Below are positions 34,196 to 44,199 of a stretch of 64,000 nucleotides of DNA, piece by piece. The position numbers were made by a program, and so were the translations under genes. The DNA is from Microglena sp. YARC (taxonomy: Eukaryota; Chlorophyta; Chlorophyceae; Chlamydomonadales; Chlamydomonadaceae), in NCBI GenBank assembly GCA_022414725.1, contig CM039464.1:27588488-27652487 (forward strand), given 5' to 3'. The notes under the pieces were generated by a model. That model did not search any database. It was not told the origin of the DNA and was given only the letters and a program-made list of their open reading frames with translations. Position 1 is the stretch's first letter, and each line of letters starts with the position of its first letter.

Positions 34196-34531
34196 TATTA
34201 GCTTGGATAACACTCCGGAGAGTGGACAAAGTGTGGGCAGACACGCCAATCTATAAATGCGGAGACGAGAGTAGCATTACAAGCACTGGAGACCCTTCAA
34301 GGGGCACCAGTGGTGAAAGGAGGCGGCAGCCAGGAACCTAACAGGGTACAGGCTAGACCGGTGACGCAGCTGACATGAAACTGTCACTGAGTCACTCAAG
34401 GATGACCCAGTCTAAGGGAAGCTGTCACTACGGAAGCTGGCACAGGACTGTGAGAGCCGATAGTTCTAAGGAAGTACAGAAGTAGTCACCAAGGCATAAA
34501 ACGCGTGAGAGCACTGCAATTCATGCTGACA
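34196..34531 (-). repeat. LTR, 5' end of copia copy 1
   Basis: Starts TGTCAGCATGAATTGC and ends CCAAGCTAATA in element orientation. Almost identical to the LTR at 40405-40741, including the right flank ACCAGGTTCTAAGGGCTATG. Confidence 0.9.
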
Positions 34532-34635
34532 ACCAGGTTCTAAGGGCTATGTTGCCTTGGTAGTTCGCTTTGCTTGTTGTCAAGCCTTTTAATTTGCTCT
34601 TTCGTGCATTTTTTTGAGGTTACCTCCAGGACCAG
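34532..34635. other. Spacer between copia copies
   Basis: The first 25 bp equal the right flank of copy 2 (ACCAGGTTCTAAGGGCTATG then TTGCC). The remaining 79 bp equal the native left flank of the insertion site, seen uninterrupted at about 41065-41150. The junction lies inside GCC. This is the pattern of a tandem duplication breakpoint, or of two reads joined wrongly. Confidence 0.7.
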
Positions 34636-34965
34636 TATTAGCTTGGATAACACTCCGGAGAGTGGACAAAGTGTGGGCAGACACGCCAATCTATAAATGC
34701 GGAGACGAGAGTAGCATTACAAGCACTGGAGACCCTTCAAGGGGCACCAGTGGTGAAAGGAGGCGGCAGCCAGGAACCTAACAGGGTACAGGCTAGACGG
34801 TGACGCAGCTGACAGTGTCACTGAGTCACTCAAGGATGACCCAGTCTAAGGGAAGCTGTCACTACGGGAAGCTGGCACAGGACTGGAGAGCCGATAGTTC
34901 TAAGGAAGTACATAAGTAGTCACCAAGGCATAAAACGCGTGAGAGCACTGCAATTCATGCTGACA
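34636..34965 (-). repeat. LTR, 3' end of copia copy 2
   Basis: 330 bp; differs from the LTR at 40405 by a few short deletions (for example around GCTGACAGTGTCACTG) and a few substitutions. Adjacent to target duplication ACCAG. Confidence 0.9.
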
Positions 34966-35358
34966 CTCCACCTATGACACAGGTGACATACAAGACTACT
35001 TCTCCACCTAGGCACTGGTGACATAGAACTATATGTAACAGATTAAAAAAAAAAAAATCAAAGAACTCCGAAAAAATCGAAAGAACTTCAAATGGAACCC
35101 AAAGGGTGGAAAGGAAGGAATGAAACGAGGCAAAAACGAAAATTTGCCAAGTGAGAAAAGGATGAAAAACCGAATATCAAAGATGGGTAACAACGGTATA
35201 GAAAACCCGATCCGGGAATAGGAACCTAATGCCAAACAATGATAACCAAAGAAACCGATGTAACCAGGAAAAAAATGACCCTAAGAAGAAGCGGTCATTC
35301 CAAGCATGCGGACAAACCGCCCAGAAACACAGCAGGATCAAGGGGCTTGGTGAAGGGG

Positions 35359-35949
35359 TCAGCACAGTTGTCCATAGCTCCACCCACCAATAGAATCCCT
35401 CCTAAAATACAGAGCAGGTTCAGCCTTGCACATAGTAAACCCATGTGCAACCAAAACCCGCTTGACATCCATACTCCAAGCCCTGGGCGCCTGTTTCAAA
35501 CCATAAAGGGACTTGATCAGTTTGCACACAAGGGGAACACCGTTAGGACCAAGTACCTTAAAGCCCTCAGGCTGGTGGCAGTACAGGTCCAGACCAGGTT
35601 CAAGCTTAGCATTCAGAAATGCAGTCTTGATGTCCAGCCGCCGAACAAACATCTTCCTATGAGTGATGGCAGCCAGGAGCACCCTCAGACCTGCTTTAGA
35701 AGAAACGGGGGCATATACATCATGAAAGTCCAGCCCAGGACGCTGCAGAAAACCACGGACCACAAAACGTGCCTTGAAGCGGATAGAACCATCAACCCCA
35801 ACCTTCTTCACAAATAACCACCTGCCAGACAGGATCCTCTGCTTAGGAGGCTGTGGAGTGAGTGCCCAAGTGCCATGGGCATGTAGGGACGCCATCTCAT
35901 CCTTCATAGCAAGGAGCCATTGATCCCTGTCAGGGTTGGAGGGAAGCAT
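35359..35949 (-). pseudogene. Copia reverse transcriptase, truncated, copy 2
   Basis: An open frame of 196 codons contains RWLFVKKVGVDGSIRFKARF, RPGLDFHDVYAPVSSKAGLR, RRLDIKTAFLNAKLEPGLDL and KSLYGLKQAPRAWSMDV, the RVT_2 fingers and palm up to motif A. It then joins at the deletion to a few residues (SYGQLC) and stops. The YVDD catalytic box is absent, so the enzyme is dead. A relic of the RNase H C-terminus lies at 35281-35358. Confidence 0.8.
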
Positions 35950-36514
35950 GGCAGCTTTTGTAGGTTAGTTCAGTGGATGTGGAAATGTATGCTCCCACGT
36001 ACAAGCAGTTTACTTGTACATGAGCAGCGGGATATCAGCAGTAACCGGTAGTATAGCCCCCAGTGCAGAACTACTGCCTGGTTGAACAGGGCCGGCCTTA
36101 TTTGCCTCTATATCAACGAAGCCTGGGTCGACTGGAACACCAGCCATACGCAGTATCGGAACCCGACCAGTGTTCCAGATCATCACTTGCACTATCGGGC
36201 AACGGCTACATCATCGCATGGGCTTGACCCGAATGATCCACCAGGGATGGCAGGAGGCGAAGGGTTATCAACATCCGCGAGCCATCCGAGGTGGTCGGAG
36301 GTTGGCGACTATTAGGCAATGGACCTGATCCAGGTACCACTATGATCGAAGGCTGTCGTAATCCTAAAGCTTCACCGACGAAATGTGGCGCAGAGGAGGC
36401 CTGGCGACCCCCTGAGATTCGGGTAAAATCTTATCTGAAAGGACATCGGAATCCCGCCGCCCAGTGCCTTCACACGCAATGCAGCACCATCAGCCCCTGA
36501 CCTGGGACGCAAGG

Positions 36515-37749
36515 TCATCCATGACCAGGGCAGCGGTCGACAATTGGGGTTAGCAAAGGGTCTAAGGAATGAACCGCAGACTCAGGCATATGTCCGTTGA
36601 TAGCGGCAGGGATGCGAGAAACATACGGAGACCCGTCATAGGGAGATAGCCCAGGAATACAGTTATGATCAAACTGCTCATAGAAGAGTACATCACGACT
36701 CTCTACTACCTGGCGCAACTTAGGAACCCAAACAAAATAACCCTTACTCACCAGGGAATACCCAACCAGTCTACCAGATATCGCCCTTTCGTCCAGCTTG
36801 TTGCGCTTCTTCCCATTGACTAACGTGACGTAGCAAGGGCAACCAAACACACGCAACAACGACACATCAGGCATAACCCCAAAGAAAAGCTCTTGAGGAG
36901 TCTTATCTCCCTGATTGGGCAAGCGATTACGAAGGTAACAAGCAGCTAGGAAGGCATAGGGCCAGAAAGACTTAGTTGGTTTAGACTCCAGGTGGATGCT
37001 CCTAGCTATAGACTGTAAGACCCCATTGTACCTCTCCACAGTTGCATTCTGCTGGGCAGTGTATGACAACGATAACTCATGCACTCCCCAACCGATATCA
37101 GCCAATCCTCAAACCACTTTACTATAAACTCCTTAGCCCTGTCAGATCTCAGACACTTAAAGGCAAACCCGTGCAGCTGATTCATCCATCTGAGGATGAT
37201 AGTTCGGACTGCTAAGGGAGCTTCATCCCTGGTCCTCAAGCACAATACCTCAGCATAGCCAGAGTATTGGTCTGTGAGGCACAGAATATAAAACTCCCCA
37301 CGCAGACCCCTAATATGAACTGGTCCCATGATGTCCAAGTGAAGGCGTTGGAGAGGTGCACGGATCCTAGTTTTGCTTTCTTTAGGAAAAGGGAGACGTT
37401 TGCCCTTAGCCTTCTGACAAGCATCACAAGGGATCTTAGCCAGTTTATGCACCTGTTTGAGTGAGAGGGGTAAGTTCTTAACCATACCCTTCTTGACAAG
37501 TCTGCGCATGGCATCAAAGCCGGGGTGACCCAACCGCCTATGCCACAGCCATTCAGGAGTGGTAGGGATAACAACTCCACCGTCCTCATCAACATCAAGT
37601 GCAACAGCTGGGTAATCGTCAGCACCAAACAAACTTGTAAACACCATCACTGGAGGCAGGGAAGGACCAGAGAACAGAAGAGCCCTGAGTGGCAGTGCAA
37701 CTAAGACTATCAAAAGAAACCTTGCAGTGGAGAGAATGAGCCACAGCAT
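36515..37749 (-). pseudogene. Copia integrase, copy 2
   Basis: Two overlapping frames. The first (37749-37006) has the zinc-binding HHCC region (WHRRLGHPGFDAMRRL ... CDACQKAKGKRLPF), the first catalytic Asp in LHLDIMGPVHIRG and the second in LRSDRAKEFIVKWF. A one-base loss near 37088 (ACTCCCC against ACTGCCCC in copy 1) shifts frame. The second (37105-36515) holds AQQNATVERYNG with the catalytic Glu, then ARSIHLESKPTKSFWPYAF and the copia-type tail VFGCPCYVTL ... GYSLVSKGYFVW. Role: inserts element cDNA into chromosomes. Confidence 0.85.
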
Positions 37750-38005
37750 TTACTGACAGGAGGTTCACCGGACAGTGAGGTATGTAGAGAACATCAGTTA
37801 GAATGATTGGTGTTGGTAACCAATCACTACATAACTCAATGGATCCCATACCTTCTGCCCGTTGAACCACTCCATCACCAAATCGAACTGATGGCAGATT
37901 CGTAGGAACATTAAACACAGTGAACAAAGACCTATCACCAGTGATGGACATTCCAGCTCCAGAATCCACATGCCAGACACCCTCAGACAGGCTTGGGCTA
38001 CACAC
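37619..38005 (-). CDS. Copia aspartic protease, copy 2
   Basis: Contains VWHVDSGAGMSITGDRSLF, with the catalytic DSGA of retroviral-type aspartic proteases, followed by SVRFGDGVVQRAEGMG and ILTDVLYIPHCPVNLLSV, the hallmark LxxVLYxPxxxxNLLS segment. It matures the gag-pol polyprotein. It overlaps the integrase frame at 37619-37749, where a one-base difference from copy 1 (GTAAACACC against GTAACACC) accounts for the frame change. Confidence 0.85.
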   Translation of the reverse strand: MCSPSLSEGVWHVDSGAGMSITGDRSLFTVFNVPTNLPSVRFGDGVVQRAEGMGSIELCSDWLPTPIILTDVLYIPHCPVNLLSVNAVAHSLHCKVSFDSLSCTATQGSSVLWSFPASSDGVYKFVWC

Positions 38006-38050
38006 ATTAGAGAACTTTGAGGTGCAGGAGAATAGGACAGAGCTTACCTC

Positions 38051-39049
38051 CTACTTCTGCATAGCAAACCCATCAATTTGAGCCTGCAAGGAGGACAGTT
38101 GCCTTGGAGTAAGGTGACCTGGAAGGGCCAGGTTAACAAGCAACGGTCCAGGACGCGATGCACCATCACGGACCCTTTGCAGGTGCGGGTACTTCGTCCA
38201 GCAACGTTCCTCCGAGTGACCATCTTTGTGGGGGCATGGTCCCCAAGTGCATTCCAGGCGCCTCTTGTTAGACCCAGAACCACCACCAGTTTTCTGCCGC
38301 CGCGGAAGTGCAGCATTAGCAGGAAACGGGGGAGTGTTCCGGGACCAACCTGGGTGCCTGGAATCCGACTGAGGGAGCGCTATGGTCAGAATGTCTAGCT
38401 GCCTATATTCCTCTATACAGGACCAGTACTCAACAGGTTGCTGGTTGTATAGCATGATACCATACTTAATCCGCAGCGTTTCGAAACGGGGCAGACTCGC
38501 ACCTTGAACTATGATGCCCATGGCGTGACGCTGAGTCTGCGGAGACCCAGCACTGCGGAGGTCAGTGCACATACCGCGAACCCGACGAAAGAAAACGTCA
38601 ACCTGCTCATGAGTGCCCTTGACCGAAGCAAGATACTCTTTCAGCAAGAGAGGGACACGAGAGGCAAGGGCATCAGACTGCTGCCTCCGGATATGCAAAA
38701 AGATATCCCGAGGTGAAGCAAAGTCTTGGTATACCTTGACTAGGGCATCCGTCATGTTGGCAAGCATCATGGATAAGATCATGAACTCTTGGCGGGGCAG
38801 GGTCAGCGCACTGAAACCCAACAGTGCAGGATCGACACTAGACTCACCATGAGAGGCCGAAGTTCCAGCAGCAGGAGGAGCAGGCCGAGGAGCTAAAGAC
38901 TCACGAATACCCAGAAAATACTCAGCAGCAAGACCAGCGTCATAAGCGCGCTGGTCATCTAAGTTCCTGATGAGATCTAGGGAACGCGCAACACCCACAA
39001 TTAGCTCGAAATCAGGACGAACAGGACAGAAAGGGAGGGGCAACTTCAC
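38051..39049 (-). CDS. Copia gag C-terminal part with variant zinc knuckle, copy 2
   Basis: A frame of 332 codons with helical capsid-like sequence (LALVKVYQDFASPRDIF-like; SDALASRVPLLLKEYLAS; EQVDVFFRRVRGMCTDLRS). A basic region (RRQKTGGGSGSNKRR) follows, then the nucleocapsid knuckle CTWGPCPHKDGHSEERC, whose spacing is C-x4-C-x5-H-x4-C instead of C-x2-C-x4-H-x4-C. It has no natural ATG at its start; it is entered from the upstream gag frame, from which it is separated by a 53-bp duplication and a TGA. It packages element RNA. Confidence 0.75.
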   Translation of the reverse strand: MKLPLPFCPVRPDFELIVGVARSLDLIRNLDDQRAYDAGLAAEYFLGIRESLAPRPAPPAAGTSASHGESSVDPALLGFSALTLPRQEFMILSMMLANMTDALVKVYQDFASPRDIFLHIRRQQSDALASRVPLLLKEYLASVKGTHEQVDVFFRRVRGMCTDLRSAGSPQTQRHAMGIIVQGASLPRFETLRIKYGIMLYNQQPVEYWSCIEEYRQLDILTIALPQSDSRHPGWSRNTPPFPANAALPRRQKTGGGSGSNKRRLECTWGPCPHKDGHSEERCWTKYPHLQRVRDGASRPGPLLVNLALPGHLTPRQLSSLQAQIDGFAMQK

Positions 39050-39103
39050 ACAATTAGCTCGAAATCAGGACGAACAGGACAGAAAGGGAGGGGCAACTTC
39101 ACA
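38998..39103. repeat. 53-bp tandem duplication inside gag
   Basis: Two copies of a 53-bp unit (ACAATTAGCTCGAAATCAGG ... GGGCAACTTCAC). 53 is not a multiple of three, so reading enters TGA after the upstream copy. Copy 1 has the same duplication. Confidence 0.85.
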
Positions 39104-40292
39104 CACTGGTAACCTCGCAGGTCAGCATTCCTACGCCCAATGCCACCAAAGCTCACACCAGTATCAGGAGGGTAGTTGATCCCTGGCATAACCGGTCCCA
39201 GAAAAGGTCTACACTCTAGACCTAGCTCAGAGTGTGCCATCACTCGCTTAGTGCGACCCTTGCTATCAACATTAGCCTGGGTGGCTTTCATATCCATCCT
39301 ACCGTACAGAATGCGGTCCAAGGAGTCCCCATCAGAGTGCTCCTGGCGGATACGACGACAGTCTTGCAGCCGCAGGAGCAGAGGAGGTCCTCCAGTAAGC
39401 AGATGCTCCCAAGACTGGCATGACAGCGAAGGAGGCACATAAGGCGGAGGGCCAGGAGCAGGTGGAAGCTCCACCGGCGGAGGCGGGGGTGGAGGGGGCT
39501 CCTGCGAAGGGCCAGCAAAGGATGCGCGACCAGCAGTAGCAGCAGCCTCTCGAGCACGAGTATTGTAGCCAGACAGACCTCGGTCCGTAGGCAAGGTGAA
39601 AGACGCAGACCTCTGCATCAAAGACGGCCTGGCCACCTCCGGGTGGACAGGTGGAAGGGGCGCAAGCAGAGGCGCAGAAGCGGGCTCAGGCTTATACTCC
39701 GGGGGAGGCGCAAGAGCAGGTGCCGACGAAAGTTCATACAATGGTGAGACGGTGGCATTGTGAAACACACGAGTAGCAGTAGAGGAAGTAACTCCACCGA
39801 AGTCACCACTCGTAGCACTCTGCAGTTCATCATCATCATCATCAAAGTCATCATCGCCAAAGTCATCATCGTAGAATCGAGCCTCAGGGGGCGGAGGCGC
39901 CCTTGCATACTGGATGATCTGAGTAGAAACACAGCAGAGACGCATCAGAACGTCCTCAACCTCAGGAGAGAGGCGTCGGATAGGAGCCGCAAAGGTGGAG
40001 GATTGATTGGGGGGGTTACTTCCACGATGGCGGAAGGACTCTCATGACCGCTAGCAGAGGCCGCTGGCGCACAAACATCTAGCCAATCATCATGAGGGGC
40101 CGGTTCCTCCGTTGGAAGGACACGGTCGCAGCCATTGCTGATAATGATACTGCGCATCCCGCGCGTCCAGGAAAGACCATTCTTGTCATGGAGTTTCTCA
40201 AAATTAGCGGGAGGCCCTCGCGGAAGTTGCATCGTAAAGCAGTGGTAGTAAATGAAGGACCTTAGGCCTTGTGCCGGCGATGTTTCATTCAA
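39046..40292 (-). pseudogene. Copia gag N-terminal part, copy 2
   Basis: Starts MNETSPAQGLRSFIYYHCF; the segment NFEKLHDKNGLSWTRGMRSI resembles the N-terminal copia gag domain (KLxGxNYxxW). A run of seven G at about 40009-40015 (eight in copy 1) shifts frame into a second frame (39945-39046) rich in acidic (FYDDDFGDDDFDDDDDE) and Pro-rich stretches. It ends with FELIV and TGA where the 53-bp duplication begins. Confidence 0.7.
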
Positions 40293-40404
40293 ATTTCTGC
40301 CCTATCAACTTTCGATGGTAGGATAGAGGCCTACCATGGTGGTAACGGGTGACGGAGGATTAGGGTTCGATTCCGGAGAGGGAGCCTGAGAAACGGCTAC
40401 AACC

Positions 40405-40741
40405 TATTAGCTTGGATAACACTCCGGAGAGTGGACAAAGTGTGGGCAGACACGCCAATCTATAAATGCGGAGACGAGAGTAGCATTACAAGCACTGGAG
40501 ACCCTTCAAGGGGCACCAGTGGTGAAAGGAGGCGGCAGCCAGGAACCTAACAGGGTACAGGCTAGACCGGTGACGCAGCTGACATGAAACTGTCACTGAG
40601 TCACTCAAGGATGACCCAGTCTAAGGGAAGCTGTCACTACGGGAAGCTGGCACAGGACTGTGAGAGCCGATAGTTCTAAGGAAGTACAGAAGTAGTCACC
40701 AAGGCATAAAACGCGTGAGAGCACTGCAATTCATGCTGACA
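40405..40741 (-). repeat. LTR, 5' end of copia copy 2
   Basis: 337 bp, starts TGTCAGCATGAATTGC and ends CCAAGCTAATA in element orientation; followed on the right by target duplication ACCAG. Confidence 0.9.
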
Positions 40742-41262
40742 ACCAGGTTCTAAGGGCTATGTTGCCCAAACCCTCACTGTTATAAAACTGTCCAGCTGCC
40801 CCGGCGCTGTTCAGTCTCGGCATTGATTTTTGCTGAGTAACAATATCCTCTCTCTCTCTGGCTGACGGCTTGGTCTTGTGTTTGCCTTAAGAAAGGGAGT
40901 GTTAAGGCCGCCTTTTTAGAGCTCTATGCCTCTCTCCTTGTTTGTTTGGTGAATTTCCTGTGCCTTTTGTCCTGTTACGTCTTCTTGTAGAATCTCGCTT
41001 TTTAGGCCTCTGCAACTCTCAGCCCTTCTACAATATACACTTAATTCGCTAGTTTCTCTATGCCTTGGTAGTTCGCTTTGCTTGTTGTGAAGCCTTTTAA
41101 TTTGCTCTTTCGTACGCTTTTTTTTAGGTTACCTCCTAGACCAGGTTCTTAGGGCTATGTTGCCCAAACCCTCACTGTTATAAAACTGTCCAGCTGCCCC
41201 GGCGCTGTTCAGTGTCGGCATTGATTTTTGCTGAGTAACAATATCCTCTCTCTCACTGTAGC
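40742..41262 (+). repeat. Duplicated host repeat unit with empty insertion site
   Basis: The segments 40742-40858 and 41146-41260 are near-identical (GGGCTATGTTGCCCAAACCC, CTGTCCAGCTGCCCCGGCG, GAGTAACAATATCCTCTC). In the second, GACCAG runs straight into GTTCTTAGGG without an element, giving the pre-insertion state of copy 2. Confidence 0.85.
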
Positions 41263-41274
41263 ACGAACTCAGGG

Positions 41275-41402
41275 CTCGTTAAGGCTTCCGCGACCGGAGT
41301 TCGAGCCCTGCTGCCGGAAGATGGCGGGTGGTTTCTCGAGTCCGACTTTAGGGTGGTGTTGTTTCACTGCTAGGACATGAGCCCCTTGTAATCTTAACCT
41401 TG
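41275..41402 (+). repeat. SINE-like repeat with B-box, copy 2
   Basis: Contains GGAGTTCGAGCCCTGCTGCC, GTTGTTTCACTGCTAGGACA and CCCCTTGTAATCTTAACC; related to 19752-19890. Confidence 0.4.
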
Positions 41403-41530
41403 TAATCAGGGCCCCCGTCGGTACAACAATTGTTTTAGGTTCAGTTCATCAACGTTTTGTTTATTTTTAGCCCTTCCTGTCACGGTTGGGCAGGTCCCTT
41501 TAGCCTAGTTGGTCTACCCCTGGACTGTAA
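41403..41530 (-). repeat. Family A repeat copy
   Basis: GGGCCCCCGTCGGTACAACA, GTTCAGTTCATCAACG, CACGGTTGGGCAGGTCCC, CTACCCCTGGACTGTAACAC. The preceding GCACGAACTCAGGGC at 41262-41276 matches the other terminus of the family. Confidence 0.75.
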
Positions 41531-41539
41531 CACACATAG

Positions 41540-41695
41540 CACAGAGCTTCTACTTGGAACTTGGTTACCGGTACATGGCGCCAGCCACCAATTTGGTTGC
41601 TCACCGTACAGAGCTTCTACTTGGAACTAGGTTACCGGTACATGGCGCCAGCCACCAATTTGGTTGCTCACCGTACAGAGCTTCTATTATGTGGA
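41540..41695 (+). repeat. 80-bp tandem duplication
   Basis: Two near-identical units (CAGAGCTTCTACTTGGAACT ... ACCAATTTGGTTGCTCACCG) and the start of a third. Confidence 0.9.
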
Positions 41696-42207
41696 GGGCA
41701 TTCTGTTTTTGTCTAAAATGATATAGCGGGGCAGCTAGGCTTGGCGAAGTTGGAGTGTCCTCAAGTGTAAACAAAATGAATTTTGTGACGTACTGTCACG
41801 GGTGTGAGATTGAAGGAACCTTCCCATTCGCTTGCACTGGGGAATGTTACCGTGGGTTTTGCTTTACCAGACTACTACTGCACCTGCGCTCGGCCTAACG
41901 CATGGCAGCATGGAAGGAAGTCATTAACGTGTAATATTCCCACAGCTGCTGTTACTCTAACACCTGGGCGTGAACATACCGGTACCGTTTTTTCTTCTTA
42001 CCGGTAGTTACATTCCTTCATTTCTACTGCTAGCTATAGCTTGAATCTCCTGCATTCGTGCTTTCATGCCTCTTCATCTTGAATGTAAATTTATTTTGAA
42101 TGAGACGAGTTTTACCCCAAATGAGTGGTCACCAAGCTTCTGTGGTCAAGATTGACTGAGGAGAAACCGAGGATGCTATAAGTATAACAGATATTGATTG
42201 GCCACAA

Positions 42208-42325
42208 CCATTGTTGTTTAGGACGCTGCCTCCTGTATCGCACACGCAACATCAAAGGGTCCGTTGCGTCGCATACACAGATTTTGGAGGGTCCGTTGCA
42301 CCTCAAAAGGTCTGGGTTACTAGTC
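42208..42325 (+). repeat. Family C repeat copy, shortened
   Basis: GTTTAGGACGCTGCCTCCTG, AAAGGGTCCGTTGCGTCGCA and GGTCTGGGTTACTAGTCCAG; lacks the middle part present at 10805. Confidence 0.6.
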
Positions 42326-42343
42326 CAGGAGTAGCCTATTAGG

Positions 42344-42526
42344 CTTATAGCCATTCAGGGGATGATTTGGGAAGCACACTTTGTACTTCGGACTTGGTTC
42401 TCAGAATCTCAGGGCAATTATCGAGAATTCTTAGATTTCCAGGCCAAATTCTCGATTTCATGTACGAAGTCCGGGTTCTTCAGAAACCTTGAACCCAAAT
42501 GTTATCATCCGCTGAATGGCTATAAG
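42344..42526. mobile_element. Foldback/MITE-like inverted repeat
   Basis: Left end CTTATAGCCATTCAGGGGAT GAT (42344-42366) is inversely repeated at 42504-42526 (ATCATCC GCTGAATGGCTATAAG). Total about 183 bp, no coding capacity. A target-site duplication is not clear. Confidence 0.5.
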
Positions 42527-42599
42527 GGACTTGCCCAAACTCTTAGACTCAAGAAACGTTTCAAGATTTACCGGAGGAGCTAATTGAGACTAACACTAT

Positions 42600-43320
42600 T
42601 CCTCTACATTACCTGATATGCAATCCAGAGGTTGAAGGGCGAGAGAAGCTTCCTTTGTTCATCCATGAATATATGAAGAGACTGGATAAAGTCTTGCTTT
42701 ATAGGTATGCATAGTTTTTATTTGAACTATTTTTTCGTTCAGTTGAAGAGGTAGAAAACAAAACCGAAAAATGAAAAGGAAACAAATGGGATAAGTGATT
42801 TGTTCGAGTCTACAATTTCCTGGTAATATTGTTTTACTGCCAAAGACGGCGAGCAGCCAAATTTCTGGCTGAAGCTATGTAACCAAGTTTAAGTTCATTG
42901 AAAAACCCACTAGGAAAGAACTGCCCCCCAACGAATCGTAAACCAGAGGCCTACGAGGGAGGACCAAAGGACCTGAGTTCCAGTGAAATTAATATATTTT
43001 GTTTTACGTTTACGGCCAGATGGGAGATAGATTGATGGGCGGGTGGATATTACAGAAGGACAGGATAACTAGGCTTGCCGCCAAGTTGTATTTGTCAAGC
43101 TTTGCAGCTTTTGAAGCTTATGATTTTATTTCCCACAGGGTAGTAGGGTCGGAGTTTCACCGACTGAATAAGACTGAGCACAGGCAAATGGCACATTATC
43201 TAATAATCTGCTTTATACCTCAAGAAAAACGATATCCTTGCATACATGGAGGCTGGTAGACCATGCAATCAAACCAAGCTTGAATGATTGCATCATGATC
43301 GCACGCATATGCCAAGCATG
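42600..43320. other. No recognised gene
   Basis: AT-richer, unique-looking DNA. An 86-codon frame at 42999-43259 has mixed composition but no motif, signal or splice support. Confidence 0.4.
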
Positions 43321-43322
43321 CA

Positions 43323-43390
43323 GCCACATACAGGAACAGGGGCCAGCTGGGCCATGCACCCACTAGCTGGCCCCTGTCCATGTATGTGGC
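43323..43390. repeat. 28-bp-arm hairpin with 12-nt loop
   Basis: GCCACATACAGGAACAGGGG CCAGCTGG (43323-43350) pairs with 43363-43390; about 25 of 28 positions match by eye. The loop is 43351-43362. Could be a foldback element or a small-RNA precursor-like hairpin. Confidence 0.6.
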
Positions 43391-43969
43391 ACTAGTGTTG
43401 CAGTACAATACTACAATCACCATCAGTAAGTGGCTGCATAATGTGCTGGCGACCTGGCCAAAATGCCAGCACACTACATCACACAGCGCTGTTCGGCGCA
43501 GCCTGATGCTAAAAGAAAACATCCAAAAGAAACACTAGTAAAGAATGAATGGTTAGGTTGCTAGTGTCGTATGCATAACAAACTCTCATGTATCTGACTC
43601 AACTAATTTAACTAAGCACCTTGACTGGGCTACGTAATTCTATAGCTAAGCTATGCTAACTTATTCTATTTATGCATTGGTGGTTGACTCAAGTGCAAGC
43701 AAACGGCTGCCCCCCCCCCCAACCCCAACCCCATGCCTTGCAATATTTATCTTGCAAATTAAGAGACTCAGTGCGACCACAGTGCGACGCACTGCCCCCT
43801 GAACCTTTGCGCTACACCCTTTAGTGCTATGCCACTATCCTGAAATCAGGCTTGTGTCGCAACTTCGCTACACAAATGGACCTACAGGAAGCTGAAAAAA
43901 GACTGTGGATCTGTACTGGCACTGTACTGCCCACGCCTGCAGCATCTTGTGGATCCACCCTACAGCAGT

Positions 43970-44165
43970 GAGTAGATCTGACCTACATCAGTTGAGTAGA
44001 TCTGATCTAGATCCAACCTGTCGAGTAGATCTGATCTACATCGGTTGAGTAGATCTGATCCACACTGCTCAGTAGATCTGATCCACACTGTTCAGTATAT
44101 TTGATCCACGCTGTTCAGTACATCTGAACCACTGTTGAGTAGATCTGACCTACCGGCGCTCGGAT
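43970..44165 (+). repeat. GAGTAGATCTGATC tandem repeat
   Basis: About seven units of roughly 25-30 bp built on GTTGAGTAGATCTGATC and GATCCACACTGTTCAGTA variants. Confidence 0.8.
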
Positions 44166-44199
44166 CCGAATGTATCATCGCTAGCTAGGGGATCTTCAA

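Larger units (their letters stand above)
27514..34531 (-). mobile_element. Ty1/copia retrotransposon, copy 1
   Basis: A 7018-bp unit bounded by LTRs of 336 bp (27514-27849, 34196-34531), transcribed leftwards. Domain order gag, protease, integrase, reverse transcriptase, RNase H defines Ty1/copia. The polypurine tract beside the left LTR reads CATAGTGGAG in element orientation. The 3' region including the YVDD box and RNase H is present, unlike copy 2, but coding frames carry many single-base indels. Flanks do not match: GTTTG precedes the left LTR and ACCAG follows the right one, so there is no target-site duplication. By eye the two LTRs differ at about twenty positions, whereas the right LTR is nearly identical to both LTRs of copy 2. 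This suggests recombination or misassembly, not a simple insertion. Confidence 0.85.
34636..40741 (-). mobile_element. Ty1/copia retrotransposon, copy 2 (internally deleted)
   Basis: A 6106-bp element with LTRs at 34636-34965 and 40405-40741 and a perfect 5-bp target-site duplication ACCAG (34631-34635 and 40742-40746). The polypurine tract CATAGGTGGAG precedes the 3' LTR. The uninserted target occurs at about 41146 in a paralogous repeat unit. Compared with copy 1 it lacks 889 bp (corresponding to 28262-29150), removing the YVDD box and nearly all RNase H. It therefore cannot encode a working polymerase, although gag, protease and integrase frames are longer than in copy 1. Confidence 0.9.
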
